A stretch of DNA of 64,000 nt from Robertmurraya massiliosenegalensis JC6 (GTDB lineage Bacteria > Bacillota > Bacilli > Bacillales > Cytobacillaceae): assembly GCF_000311725.1 (NCBI RefSeq), contig NZ_HE978515.1, forward strand, positions 1-64,000, read 5' to 3'. Positions within the stretch are counted from its first letter, which is position 1, and each line of letters begins with the position of its first letter. Position numbers and translations under genes: made by a program. Below, piece by piece: positions 1 through 8,957 of this stretch. The notes beneath the pieces were generated by a model. That model was not told the origin of the DNA. It made no database searches and was given only the letters and a program-made list of their open reading frames with translations.

Positions 1-5
1 GCATA

Positions 6-71
6 GCACATTTTGAATCTATAGAAATACACATATCTGTATACCTTTATTGTTGAATACACTTTGCACAT
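6..71 (-). repeat. Candidate TnsB binding sites at the left end of the Tn7-like element
   Basis: Three similar motifs read inward on the + strand: GCACATTTTGA from base 6, ACACATATCTG from base 29 and GCACATTTCATGA from base 66, spaced 23 and 37 bp. They lie just beyond the tnsC terminator. Tn7 left ends carry a few dispersed TnsB sites, which this resembles. The terminal TGT and the flanking host DNA would lie left of base 1. The motifs are short and AT-rich, and do not obviously match the four sites at 41014-41095, so this is tentative. Confidence 0.35.
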
Positions 72-77
72 TTCATG

Positions 78-108
78 AAAAAAACACTACCGCAATTGCA
101 ATAGTGTT
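78..108 (-). terminator. Terminator of the tnsABC operon
   Basis: AACACTA (83-89) pairs with TAGTGTT (102-108), with TTGC/GCAA pairing inside the loop. On the minus strand the hairpin is followed by a run of seven T. It overlaps the tnsC stop codon at 107-109, so transcription ends directly at the gene end. Confidence 0.8.
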
Positions 109-1099
109 ATCCTATGTTTTTAGCTAATTTTTTGTTTTTATTTTGTTCTAATTCAAATGCATCAAATAAATTAAATTTATCGTTTGTAAAAGGATTTGTG
201 ACAAAGGGTCTTTTTGAATTTTTTATTCTCCTAAATGCCTCATATAAGTGATTTTCGTCAATTGAATCATTTCCACTTTTGGCAGCGAAAGCTGTAGCTT
301 CAACTAGGATTTTATTAACATAATACGGATTTCCATTAGTAGCATAAAACATCTTATCGGACAATTTCTTATCTGCAAGGTATGTTCTATTGTAAAAAGG
401 AAGATCTTCGTCTACAGCCTTTAAGAATGTTCTAAATTCGATTTGTTCTTCTTTTGTTATATATTGGAATCCGTATATTTCTTCTTTATCAAGAAACCTT
501 CTGTCTAGCTGTTCATTATGTTCAAAGATTCTTTTCGATTCTGGCATCCCACATAAAATAATTGGAACATTAGCGTCATCACTAAACTTCTTTATCCATT
601 CAGATGCTTTCCTCAATACAGTTCTTGTATCACGATCAATTAAATGTTGAAACTCATCGATAATAATTAATTCAACTTTACATACTTTAATAAAATGTAG
701 AAGTCTATCGGTTTGAGAAATTTCCGTACCCTTGTCATATGCAGGGTCCCCAAGAGAACTTAATAGACTAGATGCAACCGATTTTGGGGTTGCTCCAACA
801 GGGACCTTATTATAAAGTATTGGTACAATTGTAATCCCATCTATAATCTCTCGTTGAAATCGTTCAGTATACTCTTCTAATACAGTGGATTTTCCTACAC
901 CCGTTTCACCGTATAAGAATAACGTTTCTGCTTGTAAGGAACCACTAGAATAAAAATGTAATTCTTCTATCCTGTTCATAATTTTTTGATATCTGGGATG
1001 TGAGACTATTATAGATTTTGTATGTTCTCTCCTACTTTTCACTTCAACAGGACTTGCAGGAAACCCATTTAATTTTGCAAATTTCTTATTTTCGCTCAC
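107..1099 (-). CDS. tnsC: TnsC-like transposition regulator ATPase
   Basis: AAA+ ATPase that links target-selection proteins (TniQ/TnsD) to the TnsAB transposase in Tn7-like elements. Walker A GETGVGKST lies near residue 64 and Walker B LIIIDEF near residue 148, followed by a sensor-type LCGMPES segment. The start is taken as GTG at 1099 because GGTGGGG lies just upstream and the tnsB stop is at 1101-1103; the open frame extends further upstream inside tnsB but those residues are low-complexity read-through. About 330 residues, normal for short TnsC/TniB-like proteins. Last gene of tnsA-B-C, ending in a strong terminator. Confidence 0.9.
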   Translation of the reverse strand: MSENKKFAKLNGFPASPVEVKSRREHTKSIIVSHPRYQKIMNRIEELHFYSSGSLQAETLFLYGETGVGKSTVLEEYTERFQREIIDGITIVPILYNKVPVGATPKSVASSLLSSLGDPAYDKGTEISQTDRLLHFIKVCKVELIIIDEFQHLIDRDTRTVLRKASEWIKKFSDDANVPIILCGMPESKRIFEHNEQLDRRFLDKEEIYGFQYITKEEQIEFRTFLKAVDEDLPFYNRTYLADKKLSDKMFYATNGNPYYVNKILVEATAFAAKSGNDSIDENHLYEAFRRIKNSKRPFVTNPFTNDKFNLFDAFELEQNKNKKLAKNIG

Positions 1100-1100
1100 A

Positions 1101-3164
1101 TTACCCCACCTTTGGGCTAGTTTTTGTTTTTGTTTCCCAACTTGGTAGATCTTCAATATCAGTAATTTCATAATCCATATAAGAAATATCCTTATCCTGA
1201 CTTTCATTTTTAGAATCATCTTTTTTATTCTTTGTATTTTTCGTTGGCTGTTCATTTTCTAAAATCGTTATATCATCATTACCCAAAGGTATATTCACAT
1301 TTGTTTCTGTTTTTAAAACAGTTTCGGTAATGAATGAAGAACTTACTGTTTCATTTGGTTCATGACCTTTCTTCCATTTTGCTACTATTTTTTCATCTTG
1401 ATCCTGAATAAGTTTTATACTTCTTTTAGAAATAGCTCGACTACGTGGGTTGAAAGTTTTTTTAATTTCTGATTTTCTTTTTGAATCTAATTCAAGCGTT
1501 ACATAAGGAACTGGCAATGTCATATCTATCTTCTTTCTCTTGAATCCGGTTTCATCTGCAATTATATATCGATTGTTAAACGTGTTATAAACATAAACTT
1601 TCCTCATATCACTTAAATCAAATCTTACCCTTACTTTTTCATCTTTTCTGTTGTATTTCTCTAATTCATTCTTTAATTGCATTAGTTCCTTACTTTGATA
1701 ATACTCATTTTCAATGACAACTCCAGTTTGCTGAATTTTCCTTAGTTCCGAACCACCCATAAGCATAATCTTTAGCGAATCTATACTTCTAGGGAGCTGC
1801 AATTCTAATCTTGAATTTGATGCTATGCCTTCTTTCCAAATATTATGAGGAGAATTACCTCTTCTTGTATGATACTTATGTGAAACCATATCAACTATTG
1901 CAATATGTGCCATGTAGATAAAGCCTTGTATTGTGATACAAGCTTTTCCCATAGAGTCATATCTACCTTTTTCCATAATATTAGATAATGTCGTTCCCTT
2001 TAAATCATGAATAAACTTTGTATTTAATTCTCTGAATGCCCTTTCAATAGTACCTTTCTGGTACCCAGAATCAATGGTGCAAAATTGAACCTCCTTCACC
2101 CCTACCTGATAACACGCTTCTTCAAATTCATATGAATCATTAACAGTCGAATTATCAACAACAATTGTATGAGGAATTCCATGTGCAACCCACTTGTTTT
2201 GAACAAGTGGATATAGGTCTTCAATATAGGTTTTAGGCATTATGACATGAATTAAACATTGCTTTAAGGCATTGCTATCAACTGGATTAAATGTAATAAA
2301 AAATCCTAATGGTTCACCAGAATACTTATCAATAGCATATATTAGATTTGGTCTTTTAGGTTTTAAATCTGTTGGATCTATTAACATTACGTCCACAGTT
2401 GTCCAATCTATTTCTACTCGTTGTAATGGACGTGTAGCTAATACTTCTTCCTTGGCCCCATCTCTTTTTAATTTTGCTAAAACTGTTCCATACTTTTCTT
2501 TGTCTAATCTATATATATCAATTAGTTCCTCTTTTCTTCTTCTCACTGTCGCTGGAGATATATATTCTAGTTTTTCATTTGCCTCTACTGCCTCTTTATT
2601 CTCCTCATCTATTAAACAGGTTAATTCAGAATGTATATCTTCTAATGTAACCTTTCCATCACTATATACACAATTCTCAATTGCTTCATTTAATAATTTT
2701 AAAACCCGTTTCTTTGTTCTAGAGCCTTTAGGTCCTGGTTTTTTTGGAACTAGCGAACGTATATCTTCATTTCTTTCCCAGTCTTTTTTCCAGTCATAAA
2801 AAGTAGATTTACCAACCTTACGTTCTAATGATTTTAAATACTCATTTATTTCACTTGGTAATACCTCTCCCTTTATTACCGGTTCTAAAATTCTAAAACG
2901 TTCTAATGCTTCACTTTTTGATGACTCATCTAGGTCGTCTAAATTATGTATTATTAAGAGATTTTCATTTTCCTTCTCATTATTTACCCTAAAGAGCAAT
3001 GAACCATTCCACCATAAATTAAGCAATTCCTGTTTTCGAATAATCTCTATCTTCTTATAATTCAAATTTTCTACTTCATAATCTAATTCCAAATCACGAC
3101 GAACCATATATTCTTTATCATTTATCATAAACTTAGTACCAACTTCAAAATAATAACCAGCCAT
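1101..3164 (-). CDS. tnsB: TnsB-like DDE transposase
   Basis: Transposase subunit that binds the element ends and joins the 3' ends to target DNA. A Mu/Tn7-type helix-turn-helix region (about 100-225) precedes a retroviral-integrase fold whose triad can be read as D253 (EIDWTT), D337 (VVDNST) and E374 (GTIERAF). The C-terminal tail (about 600-687) is lysine- and acid-rich, as expected of the part contacting TnsC. 687 residues is typical. It begins two bases after the tnsA stop and runs straight into the tnsC ribosome site, so the three are one operon. Confidence 0.95.
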   Translation of the reverse strand: MAGYYFEVGTKFMINDKEYMVRRDLELDYEVENLNYKKIEIIRKQELLNLWWNGSLLFRVNNEKENENLLIIHNLDDLDESSKSEALERFRILEPVIKGEVLPSEINEYLKSLERKVGKSTFYDWKKDWERNEDIRSLVPKKPGPKGSRTKKRVLKLLNEAIENCVYSDGKVTLEDIHSELTCLIDEENKEAVEANEKLEYISPATVRRRKEELIDIYRLDKEKYGTVLAKLKRDGAKEEVLATRPLQRVEIDWTTVDVMLIDPTDLKPKRPNLIYAIDKYSGEPLGFFITFNPVDSNALKQCLIHVIMPKTYIEDLYPLVQNKWVAHGIPHTIVVDNSTVNDSYEFEEACYQVGVKEVQFCTIDSGYQKGTIERAFRELNTKFIHDLKGTTLSNIMEKGRYDSMGKACITIQGFIYMAHIAIVDMVSHKYHTRRGNSPHNIWKEGIASNSRLELQLPRSIDSLKIMLMGGSELRKIQQTGVVIENEYYQSKELMQLKNELEKYNRKDEKVRVRFDLSDMRKVYVYNTFNNRYIIADETGFKRKKIDMTLPVPYVTLELDSKRKSEIKKTFNPRSRAISKRSIKLIQDQDEKIVAKWKKGHEPNETVSSSFITETVLKTETNVNIPLGNDDITILENEQPTKNTKNKKDDSKNESQDKDISYMDYEITDIEDLPSWETKTKTSPKVG

Positions 3165-3166
3165 AT

Positions 3167-3808
3167 CTATCCTTGCATCCTTTCAACAATGATATTTTCA
3201 TTTATTTCATTATTAACTAGGTCAGTATAAATTTCTTTAGTATAAATTAAATAATAAAGATTACACTCAAAAACTGCTTCATCAATATCATTGCATGCTA
3301 GTTTTAATTGATGAATAGATGCTTTTTCGCCCAATTCAATTAATTTTCTACGTATTTCATACATTACTCTTTTCCTAATTGAATCCTCACGTACCTCAGA
3401 AAGTATATCTAGATTTTCAATTAAATAACCTTGTCTAATATCTTCTTCCGTCACAACAACGTACTTCATGTTATTTTCCGAACAATATTTCTGCCCCACT
3501 TGAAACTTAAGTACATTTTGTTCATTTTTACTTTTTTCAAATGCTTTAACTTCAAAAATATAGTCTTTATAATCATTTTTCCGAACTAGGAAATCAGGAT
3601 AATATTTTCGCTTTTTTCCTTTGTATGCAAAATCTATTCTAACTGGTTGAAACTCAAAATATATAACGGTCGGGTCAAAGTCTAATAGCTTAATGAAATC
3701 TCTTTCTAAAGTGCTTTCCCAAGGAATCATTCTACGCATTTTTGTGCTACGGTGTTTTCCTCTTATGCTTAATTTATTGCTCGCTTTAATTTTTCTTGAA
3801 CCATTCAT
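3167..3808 (-). CDS. tnsA: TnsA-like endonuclease
   Basis: Cuts the 5' ends of the element, making transposition cut-and-paste together with TnsB. The restriction-endonuclease-like core has E35 (STLERDF), D72 (YYPDFLV) and the E86-V-K88 pair (IFEVKAF). About 213 residues. The ATG at 3808 is preferred over the in-frame TTG at 3814 because AAGGAG lies nine bases before the ATG. First gene of tnsABC; 68 bp separate it from the divergent tniQ start at 3877, so a shared control region is likely. Confidence 0.93.
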   Translation of the reverse strand: MNGSRKIKASNKLSIRGKHRSTKMRRMIPWESTLERDFIKLLDFDPTVIYFEFQPVRIDFAYKGKKRKYYPDFLVRKNDYKDYIFEVKAFEKSKNEQNVLKFQVGQKYCSENNMKYVVVTEEDIRQGYLIENLDILSEVREDSIRKRVMYEIRRKLIELGEKASIHQLKLACNDIDEAVFECNLYYLIYTKEIYTDLVNNEINENIIVERMQG

Positions 3809-3876
3809 TTCCAATTCTCCTTACATAGTTTATTTATACAAGGCAAAACTAGGAAAAAATAATAGGTGGTAATATC

Positions 3877-5712
3877 ATGCTTATATATCCTAAGCCTTAT
3901 GCACATGAAACATTACTTAGCTTTGTTTATCGGGTTGCTCAACAAAATTTAATGGATCCCAGCTGGATTTTTCACATTCTTGAGAACCGCTATTCGATTA
4001 AACTTATCAAAAATATGGTTAATTGGCTTAATGGTGAAGAACTGGAGGCCTTAGCTAACTTTTTAAGGTTACCTATTGAACAAGCAATAGCATTATCAAT
4101 TTCTTTTGATCTTGAAAGGATTGGACTAGGAGTAAGGAATGTTAAGAAAAATCCATGGTTTTTGTATGATAAAACTAGATTTTGTCCTATTTGTCTTGAT
4201 GAGGATAGTTTTCAAAGGAAAATTTGGATCAGCAGCCATTCAATTATATGTTTGGAACATAAGAGATTTTTAATAGACAAATGCACAAATTGTCATAATA
4301 TTATAAATACTAGAGACATTATACAAAATATTTGCCCAAAATGTAACAAGTTTCTTTCATTTTCACAAAATAACTTCGTAAAAAATAATAGTCTTATTCA
4401 ATACCAAAAATTATTAAATAATATCTACTTAAAAAATAGTTTTGAATATGAGCATTCATGGATTAATAATTCAGCTACTTTTCTAAACGCATTAGATTTT
4501 TTATCTATTTGGGCTGCAAAGCTTGTTAAACCTGATAACCTCTCTATTCATGATAGTAATATCTTCTATAAAGGGAGTATATTGGAAAGAAATCATTTGA
4601 AAAACTATAGAACACTTGAACAGTCAATTTGTATATATAACTTCGTATTCAACATCATTAAGAACTGGCCAACAGCTTTCTATCAATTTCTTGAAATGGC
4701 AGAAGAAAATAATGAACAGGCCTTCTTTAGCTTCTTAAAATATGGAATAACAAAATTGATAGGAACTGATTTGTGGCCAATTTCAAAGGAAGTTACAAAT
4801 TTCATTTCTAAGAACAGGATTAAATTAAAAGGTGATCAATTTATCAGGTCGGACGAGATAAAATATATAAATACTAAATTTAACGGTGGAATTATTTATT
4901 CAGAAGTTATTAATTCAGAACCATATTTTTATAAGGGCTTAAAGTTCAACATAATCGAAAAAAGTGAGGTCGATAAACTCCTAGATGAATTTGAGAATAG
5001 TTATACGAAAGAGGAAATAATGACCCATTGGGGATTAAGTTCTAAGGCAGCATTTAATATCTTGAATAGTAACCTAATCGAGGGAACTCATTGTTATAAA
5101 ATTGGTTCTGCGAGTACTTGGATAATACCAATTAAGTCAATAAATAGCATTGAGTCAAAGCTGGAAGAAAGTGATAGCCAACATGTAAAATTGCCAATAT
5201 CTTTAGGCAACTCATTTCAATGGGCTGGTCCACACCATGCAGCATTAATCTTAAGAGGAATGCTATCGGGCAAAATTAAATTTAAATTGAACGGACCAAA
5301 ACTAACCAATACGTTAATAGATAAGCGAGATTGTTATTTTTACTTAAAAGAAATTATTATTAATCAAAGCTTTAATAGCGGATCAATAAACATTCGGGAT
5401 ATAATTTTCATCTTAGGAATAAAGAAATCAGATGTAATATATTGGCTAGAAACTGGACGATTAGGTGAATTCAGCAATACTACTGATTATGTTTACCTAC
5501 CAGTTAACAACTTTCTAACATTTTTAAATCATTATATAACAACTTTCGAATTATCAATTGAATTGAATCTTCATACAAAAAAAATTCTCAAACAGCATAG
5601 TATGGGGAATTTGAATTCAATATCGGGGCCAGAATTAAATGATGGTAAAAGGTTATTGTTTTATAGAAAAGATATAAATTACAAAATTTTTAATAGACTA
5701 CACTCTTTCTAA
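3877..5712 (+). CDS. tniQ: TniQ/TnsD-like target-selection protein, first copy
   Basis: TniQ-domain protein that picks the insertion target for the Tn7-like machinery. The N-terminal TniQ signature (YPKPYAHETLLSFVYR) is followed by a zinc-binding block with C103/C106, C125/H128, C136/C139 and C153/C156. The long C-terminal part (about 330-611) probably carries helix-turn-helix DNA-reading repeats, as in TnsD. 611 residues fits a TnsD-sized protein rather than a short CRISPR-associated TniQ. Transcribed away from tnsA. A second, diverged TniQ is encoded at 39045-40910. Confidence 0.9.
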   Translation: MLIYPKPYAHETLLSFVYRVAQQNLMDPSWIFHILENRYSIKLIKNMVNWLNGEELEALANFLRLPIEQAIALSISFDLERIGLGVRNVKKNPWFLYDKTRFCPICLDEDSFQRKIWISSHSIICLEHKRFLIDKCTNCHNIINTRDIIQNICPKCNKFLSFSQNNFVKNNSLIQYQKLLNNIYLKNSFEYEHSWINNSATFLNALDFLSIWAAKLVKPDNLSIHDSNIFYKGSILERNHLKNYRTLEQSICIYNFVFNIIKNWPTAFYQFLEMAEENNEQAFFSFLKYGITKLIGTDLWPISKEVTNFISKNRIKLKGDQFIRSDEIKYINTKFNGGIIYSEVINSEPYFYKGLKFNIIEKSEVDKLLDEFENSYTKEEIMTHWGLSSKAAFNILNSNLIEGTHCYKIGSASTWIIPIKSINSIESKLEESDSQHVKLPISLGNSFQWAGPHHAALILRGMLSGKIKFKLNGPKLTNTLIDKRDCYFYLKEIIINQSFNSGSINIRDIIFILGIKKSDVIYWLETGRLGEFSNTTDYVYLPVNNFLTFLNHYITTFELSIELNLHTKKILKQHSMGNLNSISGPELNDGKRLLFYRKDINYKIFNRLHSF

Positions 5713-5886
5713 ATGTATATCCATTTTTTACAATAGCATTCTCATTCTTTCCTTTATTATAGCTAAAGTCGAAAGTATTCAGATTTTATCAACAAATTAC
5801 AAATATTCGTTTACTTTTTCTCAGCCTTGCTATATTATGTATTTAAATGCATTTATACTATATTCAGCTCCAATTCAAAGTAATTA

Positions 5887-6066
5887 AGTTGAATAGTTTA
5901 AAGACAAAACATAAAAATAAGAAAAATAGTTTAAAGACAAGAAAAATGAAAAGAAGTTAATTTAAAGATAAAGAAATTGAAAAGAGATAGCTAAAAGAGA
6001 ATAGACATTGAAAAAAGAAAAAGAGTTTAGAGCAAAAATTAATGAATCGTATGGAATATAATTTTA
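5887..6066. repeat. A-rich degenerate ~31-bp repeats
   Basis: At least four imperfect units of about 31 bp follow each other: ATAGTTTAAAGACAA (twice, from about 5894 and 5928), TTAATTTAAAGATAA (about 5958) and TAGCTAAAAGAGAATAG (about 5989), each followed by an AAAAATGAAAAG-like tract. AAGTTGAATAGTTT occurs on both flanks (about 5887 and 6065). Spacing near three helical turns would put A-tracts in phase and bend the DNA. No coding frame is supported. The rest of 5713-6120 is featureless AT-rich DNA. Confidence 0.5.
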
Positions 6067-6127
6067 AGTTGAATAGTTTTGGAAACTAAATAATCAAAAA
6101 AATATAGAGCTGACTATAAAAAAGTTT

Positions 6128-6143
6128 GTATAAGCGCTTATAC
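6128..6143. promoter_or_regulatory. Perfect 16-bp palindrome upstream of the toxin ORF
   Basis: GTATAAGCGCTTATAC is a perfect inverted repeat 31 bp before the start of the holin-like toxin ORF, where an operator would be expected. It does not fit LexA or CcpA consensus sites. The binding protein is unknown. Confidence 0.45.
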
Positions 6144-6174
6144 TCCCGTACTAATTTATAGGGGGGTTTTGCAA

Positions 6175-6270
6175 ATGAAAAGTGAAGTTCTTTCTCTAGT
6201 TCTTCAAGGCATGACTTTCGTTGTCATTCTATTTACTGCAATAATCGCACTAATAGCTTTAACTAAATAA
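6175..6270 (+). CDS. Holin-like toxin peptide (possible type I toxin)
   Basis: A 31-residue peptide beginning MKSEVLSLVLQG with one hydrophobic helix (about 10-28) and ending TK. This is the pattern of Bacillus 'putative holin-like toxin' peptides, many of which belong to type I toxin-antitoxin pairs acting on the membrane. GGGGGG ends eight bases before the ATG and a strong terminator follows at once, so it is a single-gene transcript. The expected antisense RNA antitoxin cannot be seen from sequence alone. Confidence 0.6.
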   Translation: MKSEVLSLVLQGMTFVVILFTAIIALIALTK

Positions 6271-6283
6271 ATGATGTGAAGTT

Positions 6284-6317
6284 AGACAAAGGGATTCCGG
6301 ACCCCTTTGTCTTTCTT
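6284..6317 (+). terminator. Terminator of the toxin ORF
   Basis: AGACAAAGGG pairs with CCCCTTTGTCT around an 8-base loop and is followed by a T-rich stretch, 14 bp after the toxin stop. The DNA from 6320 to 6638 holds no recognisable gene. Confidence 0.75.
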
Positions 6318-6638
6318 GTTTTAAGTTCATTTTTAAATGGTTTTTAAATACAATAATAAGGACTTGGAAAGAAAACTAAATATTTATACTCAAGTTCCTA
6401 ATTTCCTTATTCAACTAAAGCACCCTTTACTTTAAGAAGATTACTTCACAATCCTTTTCACCTCAAAAAACTCAATCCCTTAAATGTGTTGTCCATGCAA
6501 AAGTCGACTTCATATTAAAGAAAAGCGCACGATTGTGGAAGATTAACATTAAAGGGGCACAGTCTGGATAATGCGGATTTTCAACTATAAGTATTTTTTT
6601 GTTTTAAATACCTAATCAATTAGTTTATTTGTGTGACT

Positions 6639-7323
6639 TTAATTATAAACCAATTCATCGTTAGACTTAATCGTTAAGTTTCCTTTTGATAGCTTAATAG
6701 TAATATCAGATTTCTTTGCAATGTTCGGGTCATGAGTGACGACTATGACACACTTCCCTTCGTTATGTGCTAAGGTTTGCAGCAAATCCACGATTTCTTG
6801 AGCTGTATCCTCATCCAGGTTTCCCGTTGGTTCGTCAGCTACGATTAAATCAGCTTCACAGCATAAAGCTCGTGCAATGGATATACGCTGCTGCTGCCCC
6901 CCACTTAATGTCAAAACCTTTTGACGCGCTTGCTCTTCAGAGATTCCAACCCGCTGAAGCATGTCTAAGGCAAAATTCTTCTTGTTTTTTTGTCTCGAAC
7001 CAGTAATCTCCATCGCCGTTAACACATTTTGCAAGGCTGTCATGTATGGGAGGAGATTATAAGATTGAAATACGATTGAAACAAATTTATTTCGAAACCT
7101 TGTTAGGCCGATTTTCTTTATATCTTTTCCTTCATACAGAACTGTTCCATCTTTTGGAATATCTAGTGCACTGGCAAGCGCGAGAAAAGTAGTCTTACCA
7201 GAACCGGAAGGGCCGATAATGGTATAAAAATTCCCTTTATGGAAGCTAACATTAATATTTTTAAGGATGTCATGTCTTTTTATACCAATAACTGATATTT
7301 TGAAATGCAAGCAGAGTAGTCAT
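6639..7323 (-). pseudogene. ABC transporter ATPase (MacB/LolD type), frameshifted near its start
   Basis: ATP-binding subunit of a MacB-like ABC system. Walker A GPSGSGKTT, signature LSGGQQQRI, Walker [10 protein letters not shown] and the H-loop VVTHD are intact. The natural start appears to be ATG at 7323, preceded by AAGGAG, which reads MTTLLAFQNISYWYKK, the usual N-terminus of this family, then stops. The rest continues in another frame from a non-canonical TTG at 7310. One extra base in the A-run near 7278 explains this. Either the gene is decaying or the base is a homopolymer sequencing error. Downstream of the permease gene. Confidence 0.75.
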
Positions 7324-7429
7324 TTTTTATAACTCCTTACCTTATTTTTTGGAGATCTACTGCCTGGCTTACCTCATCACACCGGAACTTACTTTACAGT
7401 AAACCATTGGAAGCCAGACATTAGGTTTA

Positions 7430-8809
7430 TTAATCCTGTTTTGTTAATATTGTTTTAGGCTGCAGCCGAAGGACGGATAAGGATGGCAAGAGTGCCGAAA
7501 CAATTGCAATAAGTACTCCGATTATCATTAACAAACCTAAATCGTCTGCAGTAACTTGCACGTCAAGCTCATCAAGCATTTCTACTTGCTGGGTTTGGGC
7601 CTGTGAAGCCTGCATTCCTGGTCCAAATCCCATGCCTCTTCCTCTTCTAAAAGATTCAGGTGTATTCGTTTGTTCGGCCGATTCCATTTCCTGATTTAGC
7701 AACTGTTCTCCAAGTTGATTTGCTACGACATTTCCACTGGCTGTGGCGATTACAATGGATAGTACTGCGACCATCAAAATTTCGACAATAAATTGGCCGA
7801 CAAGCTTCCATCTTTTTTCCCCTATTGCAAGCAGGACACCCATTTCATATTTTCTTTCCCGGATCGACATCATGACAATCAAACCTAAGATAATGGCTCC
7901 TGCAATGGAAACTAAATAAACGATATTATTCGAAAAATAGGCTACATTTTCAATTGGACCTACCATCTGTTGATACAGCTGATCATCTGCATCGAGATTA
8001 AATGTCTCAAAATCAATGCTGCTGTTTTCTTTTGCCTCATCAATAAAGCTCTGCATGTCAGCAGGATCATCAATATAGTAAATCGCACTGTCGATGGTTC
8101 CTTCATAATCGGAACCTTTGAATGCTGCTGCAACCGTATAAGGTACATATATCTTGTTATAAGGATTTAAGGCTGTGAAATTCATTGCCTGATCTGAACC
8201 TATCGAAGTAGTTTTATAGATACCAACAATCTCAAGGTCTAATGCGATTGAATTATCACTTGGATTTTTAACGGTTATCGTGTCACCGACCATTAAATCA
8301 TTTTCCTCAGCCAATGTTTGTTCAATCATAGTTATATTCGTACCCATATCATCTTCTTTAATGTGGCTGCCTTCCACTATAGTCGAAGTACCATCCATAA
8401 ATTCTGATACAGAATCGGTAAATACAACACCTTGCAGGCTTATATCCCCTTGAGCCATTCCTCCAGGCATACCTCTTACTAGCCCTTGGTTACTAGGAAT
8501 TTCTTCTGAAGTCCCTGTTTCTGCTGTTTCATTTTCAATGGGTTCAAAACTGGAAGCTAGCCCTGTGGTTGCTGAATAAAAATTATAACCTTTGATTTGT
8601 CCGTATGATGTTAGTTCCTCGGCAGATTCAACAGGAATAGGAGTTACCTGAAACCGTGGCCGCTCTCCTCCAGATTGCTGGGCCATCATCTGTTCTCTTA
8701 ATTTTTCTGTATCAACTTGAAGAGTGACATCTGCCCCTAGTTTTTGTCTTGCCAAATCTCCTGACTTTTCCTCAGCAGTCTGGATAGACAGGCCAGCAAG
8801 CACTAACAC
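7430..8809 (-). CDS. MacB/FtsX-type ABC transporter permease, start damaged
   Basis: Permease with the MacB arrangement: an N-terminal helix, a large extracellular domain (about 25-290 here) and three C-terminal helices (about 295-455). The first ATG-like start at 8809 is too late. The same frame stays open upstream to about 8893 and encodes LKRALLSVNARKGKSLLQ and the first membrane helix, but has no usable start codon there. AAAGGAG is followed by AAAAAAATAATTTTTT, as if the G of an ATG was lost. With the broken ATPase this suggests an inactive transporter. Confidence 0.75.
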   Translation of the reverse strand: MLVLAGLSIQTAEEKSGDLARQKLGADVTLQVDTEKLREQMMAQQSGGERPRFQVTPIPVESAEELTSYGQIKGYNFYSATTGLASSFEPIENETAETGTSEEIPSNQGLVRGMPGGMAQGDISLQGVVFTDSVSEFMDGTSTIVEGSHIKEDDMGTNITMIEQTLAEENDLMVGDTITVKNPSDNSIALDLEIVGIYKTTSIGSDQAMNFTALNPYNKIYVPYTVAAAFKGSDYEGTIDSAIYYIDDPADMQSFIDEAKENSSIDFETFNLDADDQLYQQMVGPIENVAYFSNNIVYLVSIAGAIILGLIVMMSIRERKYEMGVLLAIGEKRWKLVGQFIVEILMVAVLSIVIATASGNVVANQLGEQLLNQEMESAEQTNTPESFRRGRGMGFGPGMQASQAQTQQVEMLDELDVQVTADDLGLLMIIGVLIAIVSALLPSLSVLRLQPKTILTKQD

Positions 8810-8957
8810 ACATATAACCGAAAAAACAAAAATTTGCAGTAAGCTTTTGCCTTTTCGCGCATTTACACTTAATAAAGCACGTTTTAAAAAATTATTTTTT
8901 TCTCCTTTTAATAGATTGATAAAGTTTATTTTCCTTTATTTCCAAAAAACATTTCCT

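Noticed and set aside
2272-2799. 175-residue + strand ORF inside tnsB
   Set aside because: Serine/phenylalanine-rich antisense shadow of a well-supported transposase.
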